Source of the DNA: Phytohabitans rumicis | GTDB lineage: Bacteria > Actinomycetota > Actinomycetes > Mycobacteriales > Micromonosporaceae | Assembly: GCF_011764445.1 (NCBI RefSeq) | Contig: NZ_BLPG01000001.1 | Location: 5,969,001 to 6,033,000, forward strand | Direction: 5' to 3' | DNA length: 64,000 nucleotides | Shown: positions 27,035 to 34,820 of the stretch, in pieces | Layout: each line of letters opens with the position of its first letter | How positions within the stretch are numbered: the first letter of the stretch is position 1 | Notes under the pieces: model-generated | Told to the model about the DNA's origin: nothing | Database searches by the model: none | The model's input: only the letters and a program-made list of their open reading frames with translations | Translations under genes and position numbers: made by a program

Positions 27035-28099
27035 ATGTCGCTCAACCGTCGCAAGGTGCTCGCTGCCTCTGCCGGCGCGGCCGCCGCACTTGCCGCCGCC
27101 GGCCTCCCGGTCCTACAGACCGCGACCCCCGCGATCAGCCACGGCAAGCTCCGCGCCGAGCCGCTCATCCCGCACAAGAACCGCGGGATCATCCTGTACG
27201 CCGTGCGCGACCGGATCGGCGCGGCGCCCGACGAGTCCGGCATCCCGTACGGCTTCGAGCGGGTGCTCGCCCGGCTGGCCGAGATCGGCTACAAGGAGAT
27301 CGAGTTCGCCGGGTACAACCAGCACACGTCGATCCTGGGCCGGCAGATCACGGCCAAGGAGATCCGCAAGATCCTGGACGACAACGGGCTGGTGGCCAAC
27401 GGCACCCACACCCAGATCCGGGCGGACACCTTCACCCAGCAGCTCGACATCGCCGAGGAGCTGGGCATGAAGCACATCGGCACGGGCAGCGACCCGACCG
27501 GCAGCGCGTACAAGGCGGACTGGGACGTGGCCGCCGACCTGTGGAACGAGCTCGGCCGGCAGGCGCGCAAGCGGGGCATGAAGCTCTACACGCACAACCA
27601 CGACGCCGCGTACGGGTTCCTACTGGACACCGGGCCGCTGGACGACCTGGGCCGGCCCACCCGCTCGTCCGGCACCCGCAAGCTGGAGTACTTCTTCACC
27701 AAGGCCGACGCGCGGTACGTCTTCTTCGAGATGGACATCTACTGGGCGTACGTCGCGCGGTTCAAGCACAAGACGTACACCGACAAGTGGGGCCAGACGC
27801 GCACCGACCTCTTCGACCCGATCCTGACCGTGGCGCCGCGGACCGACCGGTTCCCGCTCTTCCACGCCAAGGACGGCGACCGGGCGCCCGAGCAGGCGAA
27901 CGGCCACGTGATGGTGCCGCTGGGCGAAGGCGACATCAACTTCCAGCAGTTCTTCGAGGAGATCGGGGAGCAGAACTACCACCACGCCAACTGGGAGCAG
28001 GACACCGCCCCCGGTGGCGCGGCCAACCCCGGCCAGTCGTTGAACTTCGCCGCCATCAGCTACCAGAACATGAGCGACCTCGTCATCTACCGCCACTAG
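27035..28099 (+). CDS. Tat-exported sugar phosphate isomerase/epimerase-like TIM-barrel protein
   Basis: Protein of 354 aa. It begins with a Tat-type signal (NRRKVLAASAGAAAALAAAG), so the enzyme is predicted outside the cytoplasm. The rest is a xylose-isomerase-like TIM barrel: YGFERVLARLAEIGYKEIEF, NGLVANGTHTQ, GMKLYTHNHDAAYGF, YVFFEMDIYWAY and FPLFHAKDGDR, whose His, Glu and Asp residues can form the usual divalent-metal site. Exported members often occur with Gfo/Idh/MocA oxidoreductases and ThuA proteins, both of which are present within 7 kb. The substrate is probably a sugar or cyclitol derivative; this is inference. Confidence 0.88.
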   Translation: MSLNRRKVLAASAGAAAALAAAGLPVLQTATPAISHGKLRAEPLIPHKNRGIILYAVRDRIGAAPDESGIPYGFERVLARLAEIGYKEIEFAGYNQHTSILGRQITAKEIRKILDDNGLVANGTHTQIRADTFTQQLDIAEELGMKHIGTGSDPTGSAYKADWDVAADLWNELGRQARKRGMKLYTHNHDAAYGFLLDTGPLDDLGRPTRSSGTRKLEYFFTKADARYVFFEMDIYWAYVARFKHKTYTDKWGQTRTDLFDPILTVAPRTDRFPLFHAKDGDRAPEQANGHVMVPLGEGDINFQQFFEEIGEQNYHHANWEQDTAPGGAANPGQSLNFAAISYQNMSDLVIYRH

Positions 28100-28143
28100 C
28101 GGTCGTTCGCGCCCCCGTGGCCCCGCCGCCCGCGCGGCGCCGC

Positions 28144-28245
28144 GCCGATCAAGGACCTGCCCGTCGATCAAGGGCGAATGGTCGTGCTTTGATCTCCGAT
28201 CCACGACCGTTTGCCCTTGATCGACGCAGTTGTCCTTGATCGGCG
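28144..28245 (+). repeat. Intergenic palindromic repeat, copy 3 (about 100 bp)
   Basis: Most complete copy: an outer left arm GATCAAGGAC, inner arms GTCGATCAAGGGCGAATGG and CGTTTGCCCTTGATCGAC, the centre TTTGATCTCCGATCC and an outer right arm TCCTTGATCGGCG, giving a nested inverted repeat. It starts 45 bp after the isomerase stop, a position suited to a transcription terminator or a REP-like element. Confidence 0.9.
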
Positions 28246-28418
28246 GGGCGGCGGATGGGCCGCGCAGGGTGGTCCGCAAGGCCACTTCTGCTCAGTTAGA
28301 AAAAAGTTGTGCATCGGATCGCGTAAAGGTCTGGACATCGGGAGCGGAAGGCTCCTAGTGTGTCGGACACGACACGCCGACGTTGCGTCGATGTGAACCG
28401 CTTCTGAGGGAGGGTTCA
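28246..28418 (+). promoter_or_regulatory. Promoter region of the sugar-transport operon
   Basis: Non-coding, between the palindromic repeat and the ROK gene. It includes an A-rich stretch with AAAAAAGTTGTGC (28298-28311), which resembles the AAAGTTTG words of the other ROK promoter, and a TGTCGGACA palindrome. The ribosome binding site GAGGGAGG lies just before GTG 28419. No clear -10/-35 pair. Confidence 0.4.
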
Positions 28419-29596
28419 GTGCGTACGGCCGAACCTCTGCATCTGCGGCTTCTCCGCCTTTTGCGCGATCACGGCACGGTTTCCCGCGCCGAGCTGGCGG
28501 ACCGCCTGGAGATCCCGCGGCCCCGCCTGCTGGCCGAGCTGGAGCGACTGGTCGGGCTCGGCTACGTGGCCGAGGCCGGCATGGCCGCCTCGCGGGGCGG
28601 CCGCCGCTCGACGCTGGTCGAGCTCAACCCCAACCTCCGGTTCGCGGCCGTCGACCTGGGCGCCAGCTCGGTCGACGTCGAGGTGACCAACGGGCGGCTG
28701 GAGCCGGTCGCCGCGTACGCCGAGGCGGCCGACATCCGCTCCGGCCCCAAGGTGATCCTGCACCGGGTCAACGAGCTGCTCGCCAAGGCCAAAGTGGACG
28801 GTGCGTACGAGAAGCTGGACGCGGTCGGCATCGGGGTGCCGGGGCCGGTGAGCTTCCGCGACGGCGTGCCCGTCTCGCCGCCCATCATGCCCGGCTGGGA
28901 CCGCTTTCCGGTGCGCGAGCTGCTCACCCGCGAGCACGGTTGCCCGGCGGTCGTCGACAACGACGTCAACATCATGGCGGTGGGGGAGCGGCACGGGGGC
29001 GTCGCGCACTCGGTCGACGACTTCCTCTTCGTCAAGATCGGTACGGGCATCGGCTGCGGGATCTACCTGACCGGCGACGTCTACCGGGGCACCGACGGGT
29101 GCGCCGGGGACATCGGCCACATCCAGGTCGACTCGCACGGCCCGATGTGCTCGTGCGGCAACGTAGGCTGCCTGGAGGCGCTCTTCAGCGGCGCAGCCCT
29201 GGCCAAGGACGCCACGCTCGCGGCGCGCAACGGCACGTCGCCAGCGCTGGCCGACCGCCTCGCGGCGAACGGGGTCGTCACGGCCCGCGACGTCGCCGAG
29301 GCGGCCAGCGAGGGGGACGTCACCTGCATCCGTCTCATCCGGGACGGGGGAGGCGGGTGGGTGGCGTGCTGGCCGGCCTGGTCAGCTTCGCCAATCCCTC
29401 GATGATCGTGATCGGCGGCGGGCTGGCCCACCTCGGCCACATCCTCCTCGCCGAGATCCGCAGCGTGGTCTACCGGCGCTCGCTCCCGCTGGCCACCGGC
29501 AATCTCCCGGTGGTGCTCTCCGAACTGGGCCCGCGTGCCGGCGTCACCGGCGCCGCTGTGCTGGCCAGCGACGTGGCGTTCGAGCAGGCGTCATGA
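28419..29596 (+). pseudogene. ROK-family transcriptional regulator interrupted by an apparent -1 frameshift
   Basis: Starts at GTG 28419 behind a strong ribosome binding site. It has an N-terminal HTH (GTVSRAELADRLEIPRPRL) and ROK fold (VDLGASSVDVEV, DNDVNIMAVGERH, CSCGNVGCLEALFSG). The written frame turns into a Trp/Ser-rich tail after IRLIRDGG and stops at 29405. The true continuation (RRVGGVLAGLVSFANP, then IVIGGG) lies in the next frame and ends at 29596, exactly overlapping the ATG of the transporter ATPase. One extra G at the GGGGG run 29346-29350 restores about 392 residues, matching the intact paralogue at 23058-24239. It would be the local regulator of the sugar operon. Confidence 0.85.
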
Positions 29597-31122
29597 CCGA
29601 GATGGGGGAGGTCGTCCTCGAGCTGACGGACGTCGTCAAGACGTTCCCGGGTGTCCGGGCGCTAGACGGCGTGCAGCTCGAGGTACGTGCCGGCGAGGTG
29701 CACTGCCTGCTTGGGCAGAACGGCGCGGGCAAGTCCACCCTCATCAAGGTGCTTTCCGGGGCGCACCGCCCGGACGAGGGCCGCATCCAGTGGCTCGGCG
29801 AGGACTTCGCGCCGGCCAACCCGCAGGCCGCGATGAAGGCCGGCATCGCCACCATCTACCAGGAGCTGGACCTCGTCGACGACCTGTCGGTCGCGGAGAA
29901 CGCCTTCCTCGGCCACGAGCCGCGCCGGTTCGGCTTCATCCGGCGTGGCCACATGGCCCGGCGTACCCGGGAGATCCTCGGCGGGCTCGGGCACGGCGAG
30001 ATCCCGCCGCGCCGCCTGGTGCGCTCGCTGCCGGCGGCGGGCAAGCAGGTCGTCAGCATGGCGCGGGCGCTCTCGCACGACGCCCGCCTCATCATCATGG
30101 ACGAGCCGAGCGCCGTCCTCGCCCACGACGAGGTCGGCAACCTCTTCCGGATCATCCGGGAGCTGACCGGCAAGGGCATCGCGGTCATCTACATCTCCCA
30201 CCGGCTGGAGGAGATCCGCGAGATCGGCGACCGGGTCACCGTGCTCAAGGACGGCCGGACCACCGCGGCGAACCTGCCGGCGCGTACCACGCCGACCCGC
30301 GACCTGGTCAGCCGCATGACCGGGCGGACCATCGAGTACGTCTTCCCCGAGCCGAGCACGAAGGACCGGGGCGAGCAGCTCCTGCGTGTCGAGGGACTGA
30401 CGCGTGCCAACGAGTTCGCCGACGTGTCACTCACCGTCCACAGTGGTGAGATCGTGGGCATCGCCGGCTTGGTCGGCTCGGGCCGGTCCGAGCTGCTGGA
30501 GACCATCTTCGGGGCGCGCCAGGCGGAATCCGGCACGGTGCGGATGGGTGGCCGGGCGCTGCGTCCGGGCAGCGTGCGCGCCGCCGTACGGGCCGGGCTC
30601 GGCATGGCGCCGGAAGAGCGCAAGAGCCAGGCGCTGCTGCTGGGCGAGCCGATCTACCGCAACATCACCCTGGCCACCTTCACCGGGTACGCCCGCGGCG
30701 GGTTCACCAACGCCGGCCGGGAGGTGGCCGAGGCGAACCGGATCGCGGACACGCTCGACCTGCGCCCCCGGGACGTACGGCGGCCGGTGCGCACGCTCTC
30801 CGGCGGCAACCAGCAGAAGGTCGTGGTCGGGCGGTGGCTGCTCGGCGGCACCAAGCTGCTGCTGCTGGACGAGCCCACCCGCGGCGTCGACGTCGGCGCC
30901 CGGGCGGAGCTCTACCAGGTGATCCACGACCTGGCCGCGCGCGGGGTCGGTGTGCTGCTGGTCTCCAGCGAGGTGCCCGAGGTGCTGGGCCTCGCCGACC
31001 GGGTCCTGGTCATGCGGGAGGGGCGGGTCGTCCGCGAGGCGCCGGCCGGAGAACTCGACGAAGACACCGTGCTCGACCTCGTGATGGCGGGTTCGTTGCA
31101 GGCTGAGGAGGTAACCCTATGA
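29593..31122 (+). CDS. Sugar ABC transporter ATP-binding protein, RbsA/XylG type (two ABC domains)
   Basis: Duplicated ATPase of 509 aa for a CUT2 sugar importer. The N-terminal half has Walker A GQNGAGKST, Walker B IIMDEPSAVL and a degenerate signature LPAAGKQVVSMA. The C-terminal half has a weak P-loop (GLVGSGRSE), the signature LSGGNQQK and LLLDEPTRGVDVG. One competent and one degenerate half is usual in the CUT2 family. The start is ATG 29593 overlapping the ROK stop (ATGA), and the stop overlaps the permease start. Together with the permease and binding protein it forms a complete importer. Confidence 0.93.
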   Translation: MTEMGEVVLELTDVVKTFPGVRALDGVQLEVRAGEVHCLLGQNGAGKSTLIKVLSGAHRPDEGRIQWLGEDFAPANPQAAMKAGIATIYQELDLVDDLSVAENAFLGHEPRRFGFIRRGHMARRTREILGGLGHGEIPPRRLVRSLPAAGKQVVSMARALSHDARLIIMDEPSAVLAHDEVGNLFRIIRELTGKGIAVIYISHRLEEIREIGDRVTVLKDGRTTAANLPARTTPTRDLVSRMTGRTIEYVFPEPSTKDRGEQLLRVEGLTRANEFADVSLTVHSGEIVGIAGLVGSGRSELLETIFGARQAESGTVRMGGRALRPGSVRAAVRAGLGMAPEERKSQALLLGEPIYRNITLATFTGYARGGFTNAGREVAEANRIADTLDLRPRDVRRPVRTLSGGNQQKVVVGRWLLGGTKLLLLDEPTRGVDVGARAELYQVIHDLAARGVGVLLVSSEVPEVLGLADRVLVMREGRVVREAPAGELDEDTVLDLVMAGSLQAEEVTL

Positions 31123-32180
31123 CGGCCCAAGCGGCGCCCGCACCCGTGAAGGAACCGGAGAAGCCGGCGGAGAAGCGGAGCTGGTGGCGCGACGACGCGA
31201 CCGAGCCCCTGCGGCGGAATCTGGGTCTCGTCGCGGTGCTGATCGCGTTGATCATCATCGGGATCATCACCAGGCCGGACCTCTACAGCGACGGCACCTG
31301 GGTGCGCAACAACATCTTCACGATCCTGGAGCTGGCGTCCGTCATCGGCGTGGTCACGGTCGGCATGACCTTTGTGATCATCGGTGGCGGCATCGACCTC
31401 TCGGTCGGCGCGATCATCGCGCTCGCCGGCGTGTGGAGCACCACGCTCGCCACCCAGGACTACGGTGCCGGCGGCATGATCTTCTGCGCGCTCGCGGTCG
31501 GCATCGGGGTAGGCGTCGTCAACGGCATCCTCATCTCGTACGGCCGGCTGGTCGCCTTCATCGCGACGCTCGCCATGCTCGTGGCGGCCCGCGGCCTGGC
31601 GGCACAGATCTCCGGCAAGCAGACCCAGGTCTCCGGCAACACGTTCATCAACGACATCGCGGCGAACGACTTCCTCGGTGTGCCGCTGCTGGTCTACATC
31701 CTCGCCGCGGTCGTCGCGGGCGGCTGGGTGCTGCTCAACCGCACCACGTTCGGTCGGCGCACGGTCGCGGTCGGCGGCAACGTCGAGGCGGCCCGGCTGG
31801 CCGGCATCAACGTCAAGCGGCACACCCTGCTGCTCTACGCGCTGTCCGGCCTGTGCTGCGGCATCGCCGCCATCATGCTCACCTCGCAGGCGAACTCCGC
31901 CCAGGCGGCCATGGCCAACCTCTACGAACTCGACGCGATCGCCGCGGCGATCATCGGTGGCACGCTGCTCAGTGGCGGCCGCGGCACGATCATCGGCTCG
32001 CTCCTGGGCGTGATCGTGTTCTCCACCATCACCAACCTGTTCGCCATCAACAACCTCTCCACCGAGGTCCAGAACATGGTCAAGGGCGGCATCATCGTCG
32101 CCGCCGTCCTGGTACAGCAGGTGCAGTTCAAGTCGCTGAGCCTGTTCATCTCCCGCAACAAGCTCACCACGAGCAACTAG
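31119..32180 (+). CDS. Sugar ABC transporter permease, RbsC type
   Basis: Membrane protein of 353 aa with a hydrophilic Pro/Glu/Lys-rich N-terminus of about 40 residues and then eight to ten helices. Family signatures are MTFVIIGGGIDLSVGAIIAL, GRLVAFIATLAMLVAARGLA, FGRRTVAVGGNVEAARLAGI and IIGGTLLSGGRGTIIGSLLG. CUT2 transporters use a homodimer of this single permease. The start is ATG 31119 overlapping the ATPase stop. Eighty bases separate it from the binding-protein gene; they include the stem-loop CCGTCC-atacg-GGACGG (32203-32219), which may set the higher level of the binding protein. Confidence 0.93.
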   Translation: MTAQAAPAPVKEPEKPAEKRSWWRDDATEPLRRNLGLVAVLIALIIIGIITRPDLYSDGTWVRNNIFTILELASVIGVVTVGMTFVIIGGGIDLSVGAIIALAGVWSTTLATQDYGAGGMIFCALAVGIGVGVVNGILISYGRLVAFIATLAMLVAARGLAAQISGKQTQVSGNTFINDIAANDFLGVPLLVYILAAVVAGGWVLLNRTTFGRRTVAVGGNVEAARLAGINVKRHTLLLYALSGLCCGIAAIMLTSQANSAQAAMANLYELDAIAAAIIGGTLLSGGRGTIIGSLLGVIVFSTITNLFAINNLSTEVQNMVKGGIIVAAVLVQQVQFKSLSLFISRNKLTTSN

Positions 32181-32259
32181 CGCTCCATACACACATTGGT
32201 GACCGTCCATACGGGACGGCCGCCGGATCCCTTGCACCCCCCAATGACCGGAGGTCGTC

Positions 32260-33312
32260 ATGAAGAATGCGTCCGACCTGTCCCGCCGCCGGCTGCTGCT
32301 CGGCGGGGCTGCCCTCGGCGCGGGAGCCCTGCTCACCGCCTGCACCAGCAACGAGGAGGACGAGCCGACCGGCGCCCAGACCGTCGCGGCGGGCGGCAAC
32401 GCCAACGCGGCGCCGGGCACGAAGGTCACCATCGGCTTCTCCGCGCCGGCCGCCGACCACGGCTGGATCGCGGCGATCACCAACAACGCCAAGGCGCAGG
32501 CCGCCTCGTACTCCGACGTGGAGTTCAAGACGGTCGAGGCCGGCGCCGACGCCGCCGCCCAGCGCGCCGCGCTGCAGACCCTCATCGCCGAGAAGCCCAA
32601 TGTGATCGTGCTGCTGCCGCACGACGGCAAGGAGCTGAACTCGTTCGGCCTGTCGGCGATGCAGGCCGGCATCCCGGTGGTCAACCTGGACCGGGCGTTC
32701 CCCGACGCCAAGGCGTACCGCCTGCAGATCAAGGGGGACAATTACGGCATGGGGGTGTCCGCGGCGAACTACGTCATCGCCCAGATGAAGGCCAAGGGTG
32801 TCAGTGCTCCGGTGATCGGTGAAATCGCCGGGATGGACGAGTTGGAGCTGACCCAGGAGCGGTCGAAGGGCTTCTCCGACACCCTCGCCCAAGCTGGCTT
32901 CCGGGTGGCCAACCGGCGTGCCGCCCGGTTCACCGCGGACACCGGCCAGCAGGAGGCCGCCAGCCTGTTGCAGGCGCTGCCGAAGATGGACGCGCTGTGG
33001 AACCACGACGATGACCAGGGCATCGGCGTGCTCGCCGCGATCACCCAGGCCAACCGGAAAGAGTTCTTCATGGTCGGCGGCGCCGGCTCGAAGGCCGCGA
33101 TCGAGGCCATCCAGGCCGACAGCGGCGTGCTGAAGGCTACGGTCACGTACAGCCCCTCGATGGCCTCGTCGGCGATCTCGCTGGCCCGGCTGATCGGCCA
33201 GAACAAGGGCATGTCCGATCTGGTCGAGCTGCAGGTCCCCAAGGAGATCACCCTCGCCTCGGAGACCATCACCAAGGAGAACGCGAGCAACTACCTCAAG
33301 CTCGGGTTCTGA
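32260..33312 (+). CDS. Sugar ABC transporter substrate-binding lipoprotein, RbsB-like
   Basis: Lipoprotein of 350 aa. The signal combines a twin-arginine motif (SRRRLLLGGAALGAGALL) with lipobox LTAC at about residues 25-28, so it is probably Tat-exported and lipid-anchored. The mature part is a type I periplasmic binding fold: TIGFSAPAADHGWIAAITNN, VIVLLPHDGKEL, VVNLDRAF, and NHDDDQGIGVLAAI near the hinge. Ribosome binding site GGAGG precedes ATG 32260. It is the capture component for the RbsAC-like transporter upstream. The sugar cannot be named from the sequence. Confidence 0.92.
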   Translation: MKNASDLSRRRLLLGGAALGAGALLTACTSNEEDEPTGAQTVAAGGNANAAPGTKVTIGFSAPAADHGWIAAITNNAKAQAASYSDVEFKTVEAGADAAAQRAALQTLIAEKPNVIVLLPHDGKELNSFGLSAMQAGIPVVNLDRAFPDAKAYRLQIKGDNYGMGVSAANYVIAQMKAKGVSAPVIGEIAGMDELELTQERSKGFSDTLAQAGFRVANRRAARFTADTGQQEAASLLQALPKMDALWNHDDDQGIGVLAAITQANRKEFFMVGGAGSKAAIEAIQADSGVLKATVTYSPSMASSAISLARLIGQNKGMSDLVELQVPKEITLASETITKENASNYLKLGF

Positions 33313-33332
33313 CGTACGGGGGGAGACCCACC

Positions 33333-34535
33333 TTGTCCACTGTGGAAAATGAGCTGCGGGTCGGCATGATCGGCTACGCGTTCATGGGGGCCGCGCACTC
33401 GCAGGCGTGGCGCACCGTGAACCGCGTGTACGATCTGCCGGCACGCGCCCGCATGTCCGTCATCTGCGGTCGGGACGAAGCGAAGGTGGCCGAGGCCGCC
33501 ACCCGGCTCGGCTGGGACGCGTACACGACCGACTGGCGCACGCTGATCGACCGGGACGACATCGACGTCATCGACGTCTGTACGCCGGGCGACAGCCACG
33601 CCGAGATCGCGATCGCGGCACTGGCGGCGGGCAAGCACGTCCTGTGCGAGAAGCCACTCGCCAACACGGTCGACGAAGCGCGTGCCATGGTCGCCGCGGC
33701 GACCAAGGCCCAGGCGGCCGGCGTGCGGTCCATGTGCGGGTTCAACTACCGCCGGGTGCCCGCCGTTGCCCTGATGCGCCACCTGGTCGACAGTGGACGC
33801 CTCGGCGTGCTCCGGCACGTCCGGGCGGCGTACCTGCAGGACTGGATAGTGGATCCGCAGTTTCCGCTGGTCTGGCGGCTACAGAAGGACAAGGCGGGCT
33901 CCGGTGCGCTCGGCGACATCGGCGCGCACATCATCGACCTGACCCAGTGGGTCACCGGGCAGCGCATCACCGGCGTCAGCGGGCTGACCGAGACGTTCAT
34001 CAAGCAACGCCCGCTGCCGTCGGCGGCCTCCGGGTTGGCCGCCTCGGCGGACGGCACCGCTACCGGACCGGTCACAGTGGACGACGCCGCGCTCTTCCTG
34101 GCCCGGCTCGACGGCGGGGCGGTGGCCACGTACGAGGCCACCCGCTTCGCCACCGGGCGCAAGAACGGCGTACGGGTCGAGCTCAACGGCTCGCTCGGCT
34201 CGGTGGCGTTCGACTTCGAGCGGATGAACGAACTGGAGTTCTACGACGCCACGGCGCCGGGATCGGAGCAGGGCTTCACCCGGATCCTGGTCACCGAGGC
34301 GGACCACCCGTACCTGTCGGCGTGGTGGCCCCCCGGCCACATCATCGGGTACGAGCACACGTTCACCCACGAGATGCGTGACTTCCTGGAGGCGGTCGGC
34401 ACCGGCGCGGACCCCACGCCGTCGTTCGTCGACGCGCTCCAGGTGCAGCTCGTCATGGACGCCGTGACCCGCTCGGCGGAGCGCGACTCGGCCTGGACCG
34501 AGGTGGCTCCGGTGCTCGCCGAGGTCGCCGTCTAA
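33333..34535 (+). CDS. Gfo/Idh/MocA-family oxidoreductase
   Basis: NAD(P)-dependent oxidoreductase of 400 aa acting on sugars or cyclitols. The Rossmann domain begins LRVGMIGYAFMGAAHSQAW; the EKP motif is present as CEKPLANTVDEA, and the C-terminal substrate domain has SGALGDIGAHIIDLTQWVTG, whose Asp and His are the usual catalytic pair. The start is TTG 33333, about seven bases after GGGGGAG; GTG 33342 is an in-frame alternative. It follows the binding-protein gene by 20 bp and probably oxidises the imported compound. Confidence 0.92.
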   Translation: MSTVENELRVGMIGYAFMGAAHSQAWRTVNRVYDLPARARMSVICGRDEAKVAEAATRLGWDAYTTDWRTLIDRDDIDVIDVCTPGDSHAEIAIAALAAGKHVLCEKPLANTVDEARAMVAAATKAQAAGVRSMCGFNYRRVPAVALMRHLVDSGRLGVLRHVRAAYLQDWIVDPQFPLVWRLQKDKAGSGALGDIGAHIIDLTQWVTGQRITGVSGLTETFIKQRPLPSAASGLAASADGTATGPVTVDDAALFLARLDGGAVATYEATRFATGRKNGVRVELNGSLGSVAFDFERMNELEFYDATAPGSEQGFTRILVTEADHPYLSAWWPPGHIIGYEHTFTHEMRDFLEAVGTGADPTPSFVDALQVQLVMDAVTRSAERDSAWTEVAPVLAEVAV

Positions 34536-34691
34536 CCCAACCCCCGGTGGGCGCGGTGGCGCGCGCCCACTTCTCACTCCTCGGGCCCGCCCGCGAGGGT
34601 CCGGACGCGGTTGCGCCCCGCGTCCGGAATGGACGGTCCCGGGGCGGCCGTCCGGTGCGGTCTCGAACAAGTCTTCAGGCCGCGCCGGACG

Positions 34692-34739
34692 ACCAGCACC
34701 AGCACCAGCACCAGCACCAGCACCAGCACCAGCACCAGC
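34692..34739 (+). repeat. Hexanucleotide tandem repeat (ACCAGC)x8
   Basis: Eight perfect copies of ACCAGC at 34692-34739 in the 285-bp gap between the oxidoreductase gene and the large ThuA protein gene, ending 81 bp before the ATG. The gap shows no gene. Perfect repeats of this length can gain or lose units by slippage. Confidence 0.95.
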
Positions 34740-34820
34740 ACAGGCGCGCTCGCACGACCTTGGCGGGCATGGCACCGCGCCAGGGGTAGGGACCCACGCT
34801 CCAGACCCCGGAGGACCTTC

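Noticed and set aside
28144-28285. Open frames running through the palindromic repeats
   Set aside because: They encode the same short Asp/Gln/His-rich peptide wherever the repeat occurs and have no ribosome binding site; the repeat itself explains them.
32203-32219. Stem-loop CCGTCC-atacg-GGACGG between permease and binding-protein genes as a terminator
   Set aside because: The 6-bp stem is weak and lies inside an apparent operon; at most it affects relative expression or mRNA stability.
34611-34820. In-frame upstream extension of the ThuA protein encoding a Thr/Ser run from the hexanucleotide repeat
   Set aside because: The signal peptide and the GGAGGA ribosome binding site place the start at ATG 34821; the upstream part has no signal or domain character.
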